Assembly (NCBI GenBank): GCA_039812685.1
Contig: JBDIBB010000113.1
Span: 1 to 12,000 of the forward strand
Reading direction: 5' to 3'
Origin: JBDIBB01 sp039812685
Lineage (GTDB): Bacteria > Acidobacteriota > Vicinamibacteria > Vicinamibacterales > JAFNAJ01
Length of the DNA stretch: 12,000 bases
Part shown: positions 6,294-12,000 of the stretch, piece by piece
Numbering within the stretch: position 1 is the stretch's first letter
Layout of the letters: each line of letters starts with the position of its first letter
Notes under the pieces: generated by a model
The model's database searches: none
The model's input: the letters and a program-made list of their open reading frames with translations, nothing else
What the model was told of the DNA's origin: nothing
Made by a program: the position numbers and the translations under genes

Positions 6294-8155
6294 CGAGGGC
6301 CCCGCCATGCGAACTCCGCCCCACCAGCCGAGAGCAGGAGTGCAGGACTGCCGAGATCCAATGTCGCCAGGTGGCGGCCATCCTCGTCGAAGTTCTCGAG
6401 ACGAAGCACCTGTGCTGTCGTCAGGTATCGAACCACCCACAGCGTGGCGTCCAGCGGATCGACGGCCGCGGCCGCCAACGTCGGGGCGACGCGTACTGGC
6501 GGCGACACGAGGCGGCCGTCGAGGCTCCACTGCTCGAGCACCGCGGCGTCCGCCTCGTTCCTCGTCGTCCAGAACGTTTGCGTCCTGGCGGCGTAGGCGA
6601 TGCCCCGGTACTCGCCGGACTGGGTGAGCCGGAACAGGGGTTGGGGATCCGACCAGTCGCGGCCGAACCGGTACACCTCGGTGGGGGCGAGCGGGCGAGA
6701 GCCGCGGGGCTCGAGCAGCGTCGAGTCCTGCCGCACGGCGTAGTTGAAGTGGCCGTCAGTCGTGCCGTCACTGAAGCAGCAGATGGTGTTGACGGGATGC
6801 GGCCCCGCCACGGGTCGGCCGTCCAGGTCGAAGGCGGCTCCATCGGTCCACGGGGGCATGCTCGCCAGCGTGCGGACGCCGAGGTCCGACGACGCCGCGA
6901 CGACGACGGCGGTGGCCGGGTTTCCAGCAGCGACGGTGACCTGCCGGCCATCGACCACCACCAGTCCCCCGTTGATGGTGAGGTAGAGACGGCTCAGCGG
7001 CGGAACGGCCAGGCCGAGCGCGCGCCTGGCGGACCGCCCAGGCAGGGTGTTCCACGCCACCCACACCGACATCGAGAGGATCGCCGCGAGCGTCGCGGCC
7101 GACGCCGCGGCGCGCTGCCAGCGGGCCCACCGCCGGGCGGCTCCGCTGCGAACCGGCGCGCCGGCCTCGATCGTGTCCCGCAGGGCCGTGCGCAACGCGC
7201 GCTCGAGGTCCACTGCGCTGGCGAAGCGACGGCCCGGATCCGGATCGCAGGCGCGATCCACCGCCTGCTCCACCGCGGGTGGCAGGTCGGCGCGCATCAG
7301 GGCCAGCGGGCGGCGCCGTCCAGAGGCGTGCGCGGCGCGCAGGTCGTCGACGCCGCTGGCCACCACCGGATACGTCGCGGTGAGCAGGCGGTAGAACACC
7401 ACGCCGAGGCTGTAGATATCGCTGCGCTGGGTTGCGGCGCCGCCGGCGAGCACCTCCGGCGCCATGTAGAGCGGCGTGCCCGTGCTGTCACCGCCGGCCG
7501 GCGCCTGGTCGAGCGGGCGTCCGGCGCCGAGATCCATCAGCAGCACGCGGCCGCCGCGCTCGCGGATCACGTTGCGCGCCTTCACGTCGCGGTGCAGCAG
7601 GCCCGCGGCGTGCACGGCCGACACGGCGCCGGCCAGGTCGATGCCCACGAGCAGGGCCTCCTCGACGGAGAGGATCCCGTCCCGCTCGAGCACCTCGTCC
7701 AGCGTGTCGCCGCGAACGAACTCCATCCACACGCCGGCGACGCCGTCGTGCGTGTCGGCGCCGTACACCGAGACGATGTGCGGGTGGCGCACGCGGGCGA
7801 GCAGGCGTCCTTCCGCGAGGGCGGCTTCGGGAGCGTCCGTGTCGTCGGCCGTGAAGAGTTTCAGGGCGACGTCGCGCGACAGGCGGGTGTCCCAGGCCCG
7901 GTGGACCGTGCCCGTCGCGCCGCGCCCCACCTCCTCGCCGACCTCCAGGTGCCCCCAGCGCACACGCTCGGGCCCGGTCGCCGGCCCGGGGCCCTCGTCG
8001 CCGAACAGGGCCAGGCGGTGTGCGCGCGCGATGGCCTGGATCACGCCCAGCGGGCCGAGCGCCGCAGGCGTGTCCGGTCCCTCCGGTCGCCCCGTGAACG
8101 GGCGGCCGTCGAGCAGCGACTGGAGTGCCGACTCGAAATCCGGATCAGACGCCAT
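6290..8155 (-). CDS. Transmembrane Hanks-type serine/threonine protein kinase
   Basis: A 621-residue kinase with the full set of catalytic motifs: glycine loop GRGATGTVHRA (77-87), VALKL with ATP-binding K99, E115 in helix C, catalytic HRDVKARN (188-195, D190), DLG in place of DFG (208-210), and YMAPE (230-234). SDIYSLGVVFYRLLTATYP (245-263) closes the C-lobe. The domain spans about residues 68-325. A membrane helix follows (about 349-370), then a roughly 250-residue periplasmic part with repeated beta-strand, propeller-like character (for example TLWVVRYLT and EVYRFGRDW). It would phosphorylate Ser/Thr of cytoplasmic targets in response to an outside cue. Candidate targets are the sigma factor encoded just upstream in the operon or the coupled downstream protein. 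The gap to the sigma gene is 105 bases; the stop overlaps the next ATG. ECF sigma factors paired with such kinases are known, particularly in Planctomycetes and related phyla. Confidence 0.95.
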   Translation of the reverse strand: MASDPDFESALQSLLDGRPFTGRPEGPDTPAALGPLGVIQAIARAHRLALFGDEGPGPATGPERVRWGHLEVGEEVGRGATGTVHRAWDTRLSRDVALKLFTADDTDAPEAALAEGRLLARVRHPHIVSVYGADTHDGVAGVWMEFVRGDTLDEVLERDGILSVEEALLVGIDLAGAVSAVHAAGLLHRDVKARNVIRERGGRVLLMDLGAGRPLDQAPAGGDSTGTPLYMAPEVLAGGAATQRSDIYSLGVVFYRLLTATYPVVASGVDDLRAAHASGRRRPLALMRADLPPAVEQAVDRACDPDPGRRFASAVDLERALRTALRDTIEAGAPVRSGAARRWARWQRAAASAATLAAILSMSVWVAWNTLPGRSARRALGLAVPPLSRLYLTINGGLVVVDGRQVTVAAGNPATAVVVAASSDLGVRTLASMPPWTDGAAFDLDGRPVAGPHPVNTICCFSDGTTDGHFNYAVRQDSTLLEPRGSRPLAPTEVYRFGRDWSDPQPLFRLTQSGEYRGIAYAARTQTFWTTRNEADAAVLEQWSLDGRLVSPPVRVAPTLAAAAVDPLDATLWVVRYLTTAQVLRLENFDEDGRHLATLDLGSPALLLSAGGAEFAWRGPR

Positions 8156-8252
8156 CGCCGGGAGCCTGCCGAGGAATCAGCGTCGGGCGCCGCGCCTTGA
8201 TCCACGAACCCGGATAATCATCCCGGTCTCCCGCGCGAGCGTGCGCCGCTGA

Positions 8253-8280
8253 CTCACCGCTCACGGCTCACCGCTCACGG
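8253..8280. repeat. Four tandem heptamers of CTCAC(C/G)G
   Basis: CTCACCG, CTCACGG, CTCACCG, CTCACGG run head to tail, a 14-bp unit repeated twice. They cover the end of the sigma-factor gene, so the final residues SVSGEP are encoded by repeat sequence and the stop codon lies within it. A two-heptamer copy, CTCATCG-CTCACGG, occurs at 10195-10208 in a non-coding stretch. Confidence 0.8.
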
Positions 8281-8875
8281 AGTCCCCGCCGCCCAGCATG
8301 AGGCCGGCCAGCTTTCGCACGGCCCGTTCGACCGTCTTGCGCGCGGCGTCCGCCGATGGACGGCCCATCGCGCGCGCCAGGGCGTCGTAGGAGTAGCCCA
8401 TCTCGAAGCGACCGATGACCGCCGCCCGGTCGTCCTCACCCAGCCGCGCGAGAGCGGCTTCATAGCGATGGACGGCGTCCCTGCCGACGGCGGCCTCCAG
8501 CGGAGACGGCAGGGGTGACTCGAGGGAGTCGATGTCGACGACATCGGCGAGCCCCACGTCCCGGCGGCGCAACTCGGTGCGGATCCGGTTGGCCACGGCC
8601 TGCCGCAGGTATGCCATCAGGGCGCCGTCGTGCTTCGGCTTGAAGTCCTCGAGTCGCCGGAACGTGCCGAGCAGCGCGTCCTGGACCACATCGTCGGTGT
8701 CGAGCAGGCCGCGGACGGCCGGGGGGATGCGGCCCGAGGCCCAGCGCTGCAGGCGGGCGAGGTAGCGTCCCATCAGCGCCTCCAGCGCCACGGCGTCGCC
8801 GCGCTGGGCGCGCGCGAGCAGGGAGAGCGAGGTCTCCTCGCTGAGGGTCAGTCCGTCACGCCAGCGTCTGCTCAT
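8261..8875 (-). CDS. ECF-family RNA polymerase sigma factor
   Basis: A 204-residue protein with the two-domain ECF layout. Sigma-2 spans about residues 22-105, including the region 2.2 core-binding motif DTDDVVQDALLGTF (59-72) and YLRQAVANRIRTELRRR (89-105). An acidic linker follows (106-130), then sigma-4 (about 136-192) with the HTH MGYSYDALARAMGRPSADAARKT around 159-181. It would bind core RNA polymerase and direct it to -35/-10 elements of a dedicated regulon. No anti-sigma gene of the zinc-binding type is next to it. Instead it heads an operon with a Ser/Thr kinase, matching kinase-associated ECF groups in which phosphorylation is thought to control the sigma factor. The ATG at 8875 overlaps, as ATGA, the stop of a short upstream frame. 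Its last codons lie in a tandem heptamer repeat, so the extreme C-terminus is probably dispensable. Confidence 0.95.
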   Translation of the reverse strand: MSRRWRDGLTLSEETSLSLLARAQRGDAVALEALMGRYLARLQRWASGRIPPAVRGLLDTDDVVQDALLGTFRRLEDFKPKHDGALMAYLRQAVANRIRTELRRRDVGLADVVDIDSLESPLPSPLEAAVGRDAVHRYEAALARLGEDDRAAVIGRFEMGYSYDALARAMGRPSADAARKTVERAVRKLAGLMLGGGDSVSGEP

Positions 8876-8985
8876 CCCGCCGCCGCCACCGTCAGCGATT
8901 CCATGTGCGGCCGCGGCCGGGCGACCACCATGGTCCCCTCGCCGGACGCCACTCGGTCGTAACCCACCTCTCGCGTCGTCAGCAC
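8872..8985 (-). CDS. Possible 37-codon leader peptide overlapping the sigma-factor start
   Basis: From GTG 8985 a short frame encodes a peptide beginning VLTTREVGYDRVASGEGT and ending MESLTVAAAG. Its TGA (8874-8872) overlaps the sigma ATG as ATGA, the same coupling seen between the next two genes. Codon third positions are almost all G or C, as in the neighbouring genes. No family is recognised. The start is not fixed: ATGs at codons 19 and 28 are alternatives and no strong ribosome site precedes the GTG. If translated, it would couple sigma-factor translation to its own. It could equally be the fortuitous frame of a leader RNA. Confidence 0.35.
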   Translation of the reverse strand: MLTTREVGYDRVASGEGTMVVARPRPHMESLTVAAAG

Positions 8986-9045
8986 CAGGGCCCGCTCACC
9001 CCCGTTGCCGCCCCTCCGGACTGCCTGGACTGCTCGTGCGCGTGG

Positions 9046-9051
9046 ATTATA
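9046..9051 (-). promoter_or_regulatory. Consensus -10 box (TATAAT) for the sigma-kinase operon
   Basis: The minus strand reads TATAAT at 9051-9046 within otherwise GC-rich DNA, about 170 bases before the sigma ATG and 60 before the possible leader GTG. No good TTGACA lies 16-18 bases upstream; GCGGAA occupies the place at 17. It is a candidate housekeeping promoter, supported only by the perfect -10 match. Confidence 0.3.
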
Positions 9052-9188
9052 CGGTCGCTGCCGCCGTTTCCGCGAATCACCTCAAGGCGCCGAACGGCAG
9101 CCTGTCCGTCTTCGTCCCGATTCGCGTTTACAGGATCGCAGGGGTACACGACGAAGTGGACTGGCGGCCAGGCAGGGTTGTGCGCCTG

Positions 9189-9245
9189 GTGGTGTCAGTC
9201 CCGAAGCAGGCCAGTCGGCGCGGATGGCGACCGGTCTGACACCAC
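9189..9245. repeat. Perfect 10-bp inverted repeat upstream of the secreted-protein gene
   Basis: GTGGTGTCAG (9189-9198) and its exact reverse complement CTGACACCAC (9236-9245) flank 37 bases. Inside, CCAGTCG and CGACCGG (about 9211-9234) can form a second stem with one mismatch. The structure ends 17 bases before the ribosome site GAGGAG (9263-9268) of the gene at 9276. It could be a dyad operator, a 5' leader structure or a terminator-like element. The flanking stretch 8986-9275 shows no supported gene. Confidence 0.6.
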
Positions 9246-9275
9246 TCGCCGGCCGCCGCGCAGAGGAGCAGCACG

Positions 9276-9572
9276 ATGCGACAACTCACGTGGATGAGAA
9301 CGACGTCGATCTGGACGGTCACAATTGCTGTCAGTGCTCTCGCGTTCGCGGGTGCTCAGACTTTCATCAGCAAGGGCGAGAACCAGATCACCATGAACGG
9401 CCACCCTTCCCATGGCTGCCCGCCGAACCACGCGATGGCTGGAACCAACTTCGGCGGCGACGGCAATACGTTTCGCTGCGAGTACGTCGGCACGATAACC
9501 CAGCACAAGATCGGCAGCTACCAGCGGGAGGGCATGCTCGGATGCGAGCAAGGGTGGTTCATGACGGCCTAG
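9276..9572 (+). CDS. Small secreted protein with C-x(n)-M-x-G-x(n)-C repeat, ending at an amber codon
   Basis: Ninety-eight codons with a good ribosome site (GAGGAG, 9263-9268, 7 bases before ATG). The N-terminus is a signal peptide: basic MRQLTWMRTT, hydrophobic core TVTIAVSALAFAGA (14-27), cleavage likely after the AGA at about residue 27. The mature part has CPPNHAMAGTNFGGDGNTFRC (48-68) and begins a second similar unit at C90 (GCEQGWFMTA). The protein then stops at TAG (9570-9572) in the middle of that second unit, leaving an odd number of cysteines (48, 68, 90). I do not recognise a named family; the spacing suggests disulfide-stabilised small repeats acting in the periplasm or outside the cell. 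Because the same frame continues coding the missing partner Cys and a third unit, this is best read as the front part of a longer interrupted gene. Confidence 0.72.
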   Translation: MRQLTWMRTTSIWTVTIAVSALAFAGAQTFISKGENQITMNGHPSHGCPPNHAMAGTNFGGDGNTFRCEYVGTITQHKIGSYQREGMLGCEQGWFMTA

Positions 9573-9764
9573 AACGTCGTGAACAACCTTGCGAGGTGCT
9601 CGACCACCGGAAGGCCTATGGCGGCTGACACCACGATTGTCGATGGCGATTCGAACAGCGCAGAGATCGTGGACTGCAAGGGTTCGAACGCCCGTAACGC
9701 TGGCGTCATGGTCGGGTTCCGCAAGGATACTTCGTTGATTCTCTGCTCCGCGGTCGAACGATAG
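9573..9764 (+). pseudogene. In-frame continuation of the secreted repeat protein beyond the amber codon
   Basis: Immediately after the TAG the same frame reads NVVNNLARCSTTGRPM and on to CKGSNARNAGVMVGFRKDTSLILC before a TAG at 9762-9764. The first of these completes repeat 2 (C90-x6-M-T-A-[stop]-NVVNNLARC) and the second is repeat 3, with the same Cys ... M/V-x-G ... (L/F)-x-C pattern as repeat 1. That a stop falls inside a repeat unit indicates a nonsense mutation in an originally 162-residue protein, or an amber codon that is read through. No independent start with a ribosome site is evident (a GTG at 9579 exists). Confidence 0.62.
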
Positions 9765-10352
9765 GTCTCCCGGCCCCCGTACAGCGGACCAACCGCTGTC
9801 TCGAAGGACCGCCGGCCGACCTGGGATCGTGTGCGTCCGGAACCGAGGATCCGAATCGCATCGCTCGTATGAACAGCCGGTGGGGAAGCGCCGCGTGGCA
9901 GCGGCGCCGGCGCGCGGCGGCGTCGAGCGCGGTCCTGAGCGAACGGATCCCGCACGTCGAGCGTCTCGAACTTCCGGAAGCCGCGGTCGTTCGCGCCGAG
10001 GGTTCGCACCCCGTTCCGAAACAGGATAGGGGCGGCGTGCGCGTCGGGCACGAGGCTGCCTCGAACGACTGTGCCGGCCGTCACGTGCAGGCAGGCGTCC
10101 AGGAATCCGTCCTGTCCGGACACCACACGCGTGGGCGGCAGCGCCAGGAGGGCCTTGACGTTGGCGAGCGCCCCTGAGCCTGGCGCACGCTCGGCTCATC
10201 GCTCACGGCGCCGGATCTTCAGGGGCGAAGCAGGGGCGAGGTTCGACGTGAACCTCGAGCACCCGGCATCCTCCGCCGGCTGAATCGCCCGAGGTTCCTC
10301 GTGTCTCGCGCCCGCGGCTCACGTCCTCGGCTGGCCGGCCGATTCACCCCCT
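9765..10352. other. Region without a convincing gene, possible decayed minus-strand frame
   Basis: About 590 bases. On the minus strand a frame from GTG 10126 starts plausibly (VVSGQDGFLDACLHVTAGTV, then FRKFETLDVRDPFAQ) with GC-rich third positions. It then becomes Arg/Pro-rich, and its end runs antisense to the secreted repeat gene, stopping at 9569. No family is recognised and no start signal is visible, so I treat it as a possible remnant only. A two-heptamer repeat lies at 10195-10208, and hairpins at 10237-10257 and 10290-10301. A GC-rich near-palindromic patch occupies about 9889-9925. Confidence 0.4.
10237..10257. promoter_or_regulatory. Perfect 8-bp stem-loop upstream of the porin gene
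   Basis: CGAGGTTC, loop GACGT, GAACCTCG. The left arm recurs 53 bases on in a smaller hairpin, CGAGG-TT-CCTCG (10290-10301). Both lie within 120 bases before the porin ATG. Either an operator pair or leader RNA structure is possible; no T-run follows, so terminator function is less likely. Confidence 0.4.
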
Positions 10353-11531
10353 ATGACGACTTACCGCGCTTGCCGCACAGCGACGCGAGCACCGTGGTCG
10401 GCCGTGCTGGCGGCCTGTGCCGTCATGGCCTTCACCTCCGCGAGCCGCGCCCAGGACGCCCAGGATCCCCAACCCGCCGCCACGGCACCGGCACCCGCCG
10501 ACCAGGCCTACGACAACGGGTTCCCACTCGTCGGTCGCACCAAGGAGTTCAGCCTGACGCTGAACGGGCTCCTGCAGGTGCGGTACACTGCGACCAAGCC
10601 CGGCAACGCCGACGCCGTGCAGAACTTCGATGTGGGCCTGGCACGCCTCGCGTTCGGCGGCAACGCCTTCAGCCCCAAGGTGTCCTATCTCTTCCAGTTC
10701 GAGGCCAGCACGTTCGGCAACGGCAACCCTGTGACGTTGCTGGACGGCTGGCTGCAATACGGCCTGTCGCAGACGGCATCGGTGAAGGTGGGCCGGCTGC
10801 TCCTGCCCTACAGCCGGCAGTTCTACACGCACCCCGGGAACCTGCTGTTCTCGGATCTCTCGGCGGCCGACTACGCGTTCAACCTGCCGCGGGCCGTTGG
10901 CGTCCACGCCGGTGCCACGCGCGGCCGTCTCGGCTACGACGTCGCCGTCACCAACAGCATCAGGGCCCTCGACGGATCCGGGCAGCAGAATCCCGCCGGC
11001 CGGGTCGCCGTCGTCGGCCGACTCGAGATCTCGCTGCTCCAGCCCTACGGCTACATGGAGAGCGCTCCCTCGCCGGCGCCGCAACTCTCAGTGGGCTTCG
11101 CCGCCGCATACAACCCGGTGGCAGACGCCTCGACGTTCCAGAACCTCCGGCCGGGCGATCGCACCCGCGGCTTCACCGTGGATGCGGGGTACCGCGCCGG
11201 CAGGATGACCGCCCAGGCCGCGGCCTACGTGCGGCGCAACGACACCGGCAGGGCCCAGTTCATCGACCATGGCGGCTACGTCCAGGCGGGGGTGTTCCTC
11301 GTCCCCGACACGTGGGAGCTGGCGGCGAGGGTCGCCGTCGTGGACTTCGATCGGGCGAACGCACCCGGCGTGAGCGGTGACGCCGTGGCATGCGAGGCGG
11401 GCGTCAATCGCTACCTGCACGGACACAACGTGAAGGTGCAGGCTGACGCTGGCCTCGTACACCACCGCGCCTTCGACGGCGGGCACCGCGACGACCGGCG
11501 CGTTCGCGTCCAGTTTCAACTGCTGTTCTGA
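10353..11531 (+). CDS. Outer-membrane porin, phosphate-selective OprO/OprP type
   Basis: A 392-residue protein with a signal peptide (basic start, hydrophobic WSAVLAACAVMAFTSA, cleavage probably at SRA-QD after residue 33). A Pro/Ala-rich, flexible mature N-terminus (34-52) follows. From about residue 60 it shows the alternating strands of a beta-barrel: FSLTLNGLLQVRYT, VSYLFQFEAS, LLDGWLQYGLSQTASVKVGRL, PYSRQFYTHPGNLLFSD, and a terminal aromatic motif VQFQLLF ending in Phe, as needed for Bam-dependent insertion. The VGRLLLPYSRQ and parallel strand pattern match the phosphate-selective porin O/P family, whose members import phosphate, polyphosphate or other anions. Substrate is not deducible, and many such porins in soil bacteria are probably general. 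No ribosome site stands out before the ATG. It seems to be a single-gene unit; no pst or phosphatase genes are nearby. Confidence 0.9.
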   Translation: MTTYRACRTATRAPWSAVLAACAVMAFTSASRAQDAQDPQPAATAPAPADQAYDNGFPLVGRTKEFSLTLNGLLQVRYTATKPGNADAVQNFDVGLARLAFGGNAFSPKVSYLFQFEASTFGNGNPVTLLDGWLQYGLSQTASVKVGRLLLPYSRQFYTHPGNLLFSDLSAADYAFNLPRAVGVHAGATRGRLGYDVAVTNSIRALDGSGQQNPAGRVAVVGRLEISLLQPYGYMESAPSPAPQLSVGFAAAYNPVADASTFQNLRPGDRTRGFTVDAGYRAGRMTAQAAAYVRRNDTGRAQFIDHGGYVQAGVFLVPDTWELAARVAVVDFDRANAPGVSGDAVACEAGVNRYLHGHNVKVQADAGLVHHRAFDGGHRDDRRVRVQFQLLF

Positions 11532-11952
11532 GCGCCGGCCGGTCAGCGCGAGCCAGGAGGCCGCGGCAGGCGGCGTCCACGCGTATCCGGCGCCCCGGTA
11601 CGTTGACGTTCAACACCTCGACGCGAGCAGCGGTTCTGGTCCGCTCGACGTGGCGAGGGCTCAGCTCGTTCCGGCGACGACGGGCGAAGCACGTCCACGA
11701 GCGCTCGTCGCCGGCGTCCAGTGTCGCCCTCACGTTGGGGCCGCTCGGTGCGAGGTCGCGCCGCCACACTCGTCTGGATTCCCGCCCCCGCGCTCTCGGG
11801 CAACCAGCACGACCGAAGCGTCGAGGCGACGATGACGGCGTTCTTCGCCGGCGCGCCGGATCGCCAGCGTCGCCCGAGCGCGGCGCACGGCGTGCCGGCG
11901 CGGCGTGCGCGAGACCCTGCCCTGCATCCGCCTCGCGCCACGCACGCGGCGC
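11532..11952. other. Non-coding or decayed stretch after the porin, with nested inverted repeats
   Basis: About 420 bases without a supported gene; all open frames translate to Arg/Ala/Pro-rich sequence. CCGGCGACGA (11671-11680) and its exact reverse complement TCGTCGCCGG (11705-11714) form a 10-bp inverted repeat around 24 bases. A perfect 12-bp palindrome, ACGAGCGCTCGT (11697-11708), overlaps the right arm, so two alternative structures compete. It separates the plus-strand porin from a minus-strand gene ending at 11953 and may serve to terminate both. Confidence 0.4.
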
Positions 11953-12000
11953 TCACTCGTTCAGGTGCACGAACTCGAAGCCGAACCGGCCCTTCACGCA
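11953..12000 (-). CDS. C-terminal end of a minus-strand gene entering from the right edge
   Basis: Read on the minus strand from the window end, one frame gives CVKGRFGFEFVHLNE then TGA (11955-11953), with well-balanced composition unlike the Arg-rich noise beside it. Only 15 residues are visible, so no product can be assigned. CVKGRF also occurs near the iron-sulfur region of molybdopterin oxidoreductases such as formate dehydrogenases, but a stop 9 residues later does not fit that family unless the gene is broken. Confidence 0.35.
   Translation of the reverse strand, partial: CVKGRFGFEFVHLNE

Noticed and set aside
6188..8200. A 670-codon plus-strand frame antisense to the kinase
   Set aside because: Composition is Arg/Ala/His/Gly-rich with no family features; it mirrors high-GC third positions of the kinase, whose motifs are unmistakable on the minus strand.
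9569..10126. Minus-strand 185-codon frame with a plausible first third
   Set aside because: No family match, no ribosome site, Arg-rich middle, and its end is the complement of the secreted repeat gene; at most a remnant.
11953..12000. Assignment of the right-edge gene to formate dehydrogenase from CVKGRF
   Set aside because: Fifteen residues with a stop soon after do not fit that family's long protein; too little sequence for a call.
1..12000. CRISPR array, tRNA or rRNA genes, complete insertion sequence
   Set aside because: No regularly spaced repeats, no recognisable tRNA or rRNA sequence and no transposase were seen on either strand.

Overview
The window is GC-rich DNA with dense, mostly high-GC3 coding. 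An ECF sigma factor / Ser-Thr kinase operon lies beside an OprO/OprP-type porin. This suggests a Gram-negative soil or environmental bacterium, plausibly Acidobacteriota (Vicinamibacteria-like). That placement is an inference from gene content and style; there is no rRNA or phylogenetic marker here.

Left part (1-4413) is an accessory island. It opens with the 3' end of a tyrosine recombinase cut by the window edge. Next comes a HigA-type antitoxin/regulator with no HigB partner in view, then, after a 9-nt gap, a 949-residue protein. That protein joins a zinc-ribbon-bearing archaeo-eukaryotic primase (TOTE conflict-system family), a superfamily 2 helicase and a C-terminal DUF559/Vsr-like nuclease. 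This is the most striking locus in the window and looks like a compact anti-invader system controlled by the HTH protein. Convergent to it is a DUF433-DUF5615 toxin-antitoxin pair damaged twice: the toxin has a 1-base frameshift in a short G run, and the antitoxin has lost its stop codon, so it reads through into the toxin gene out of frame.

Middle part (4743-8985) is a minus-strand operon. From its promoter side it runs: a possible 37-codon leader peptide (new observation), an ECF sigma factor starting within an ATGA overlap with it, a membrane Ser/Thr kinase, and a second membrane protein starting within an ATGA overlap with the kinase. The last protein appears to carry a decayed kinase lobe before its membrane helix and a TPR-like segment after it. 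The set looks like a sensing/transcription module: the kinase perceives something outside the membrane, the sigma factor redirects RNA polymerase, and the pseudokinase-like protein is scaffold or co-sensor.

Right part (9189-12000) holds a small secreted cysteine-motif protein. Its frame continues past an in-frame amber codon, so the original gene encoded three C-x(n)-M-x-G-x(n)-C repeats. A perfect 10-bp inverted repeat lies upstream. After about 590 bases with no convincing gene comes an outer-membrane porin, then about 420 bases of probable non-coding or decayed sequence, then the last codons of a minus-strand gene entering from the right edge.
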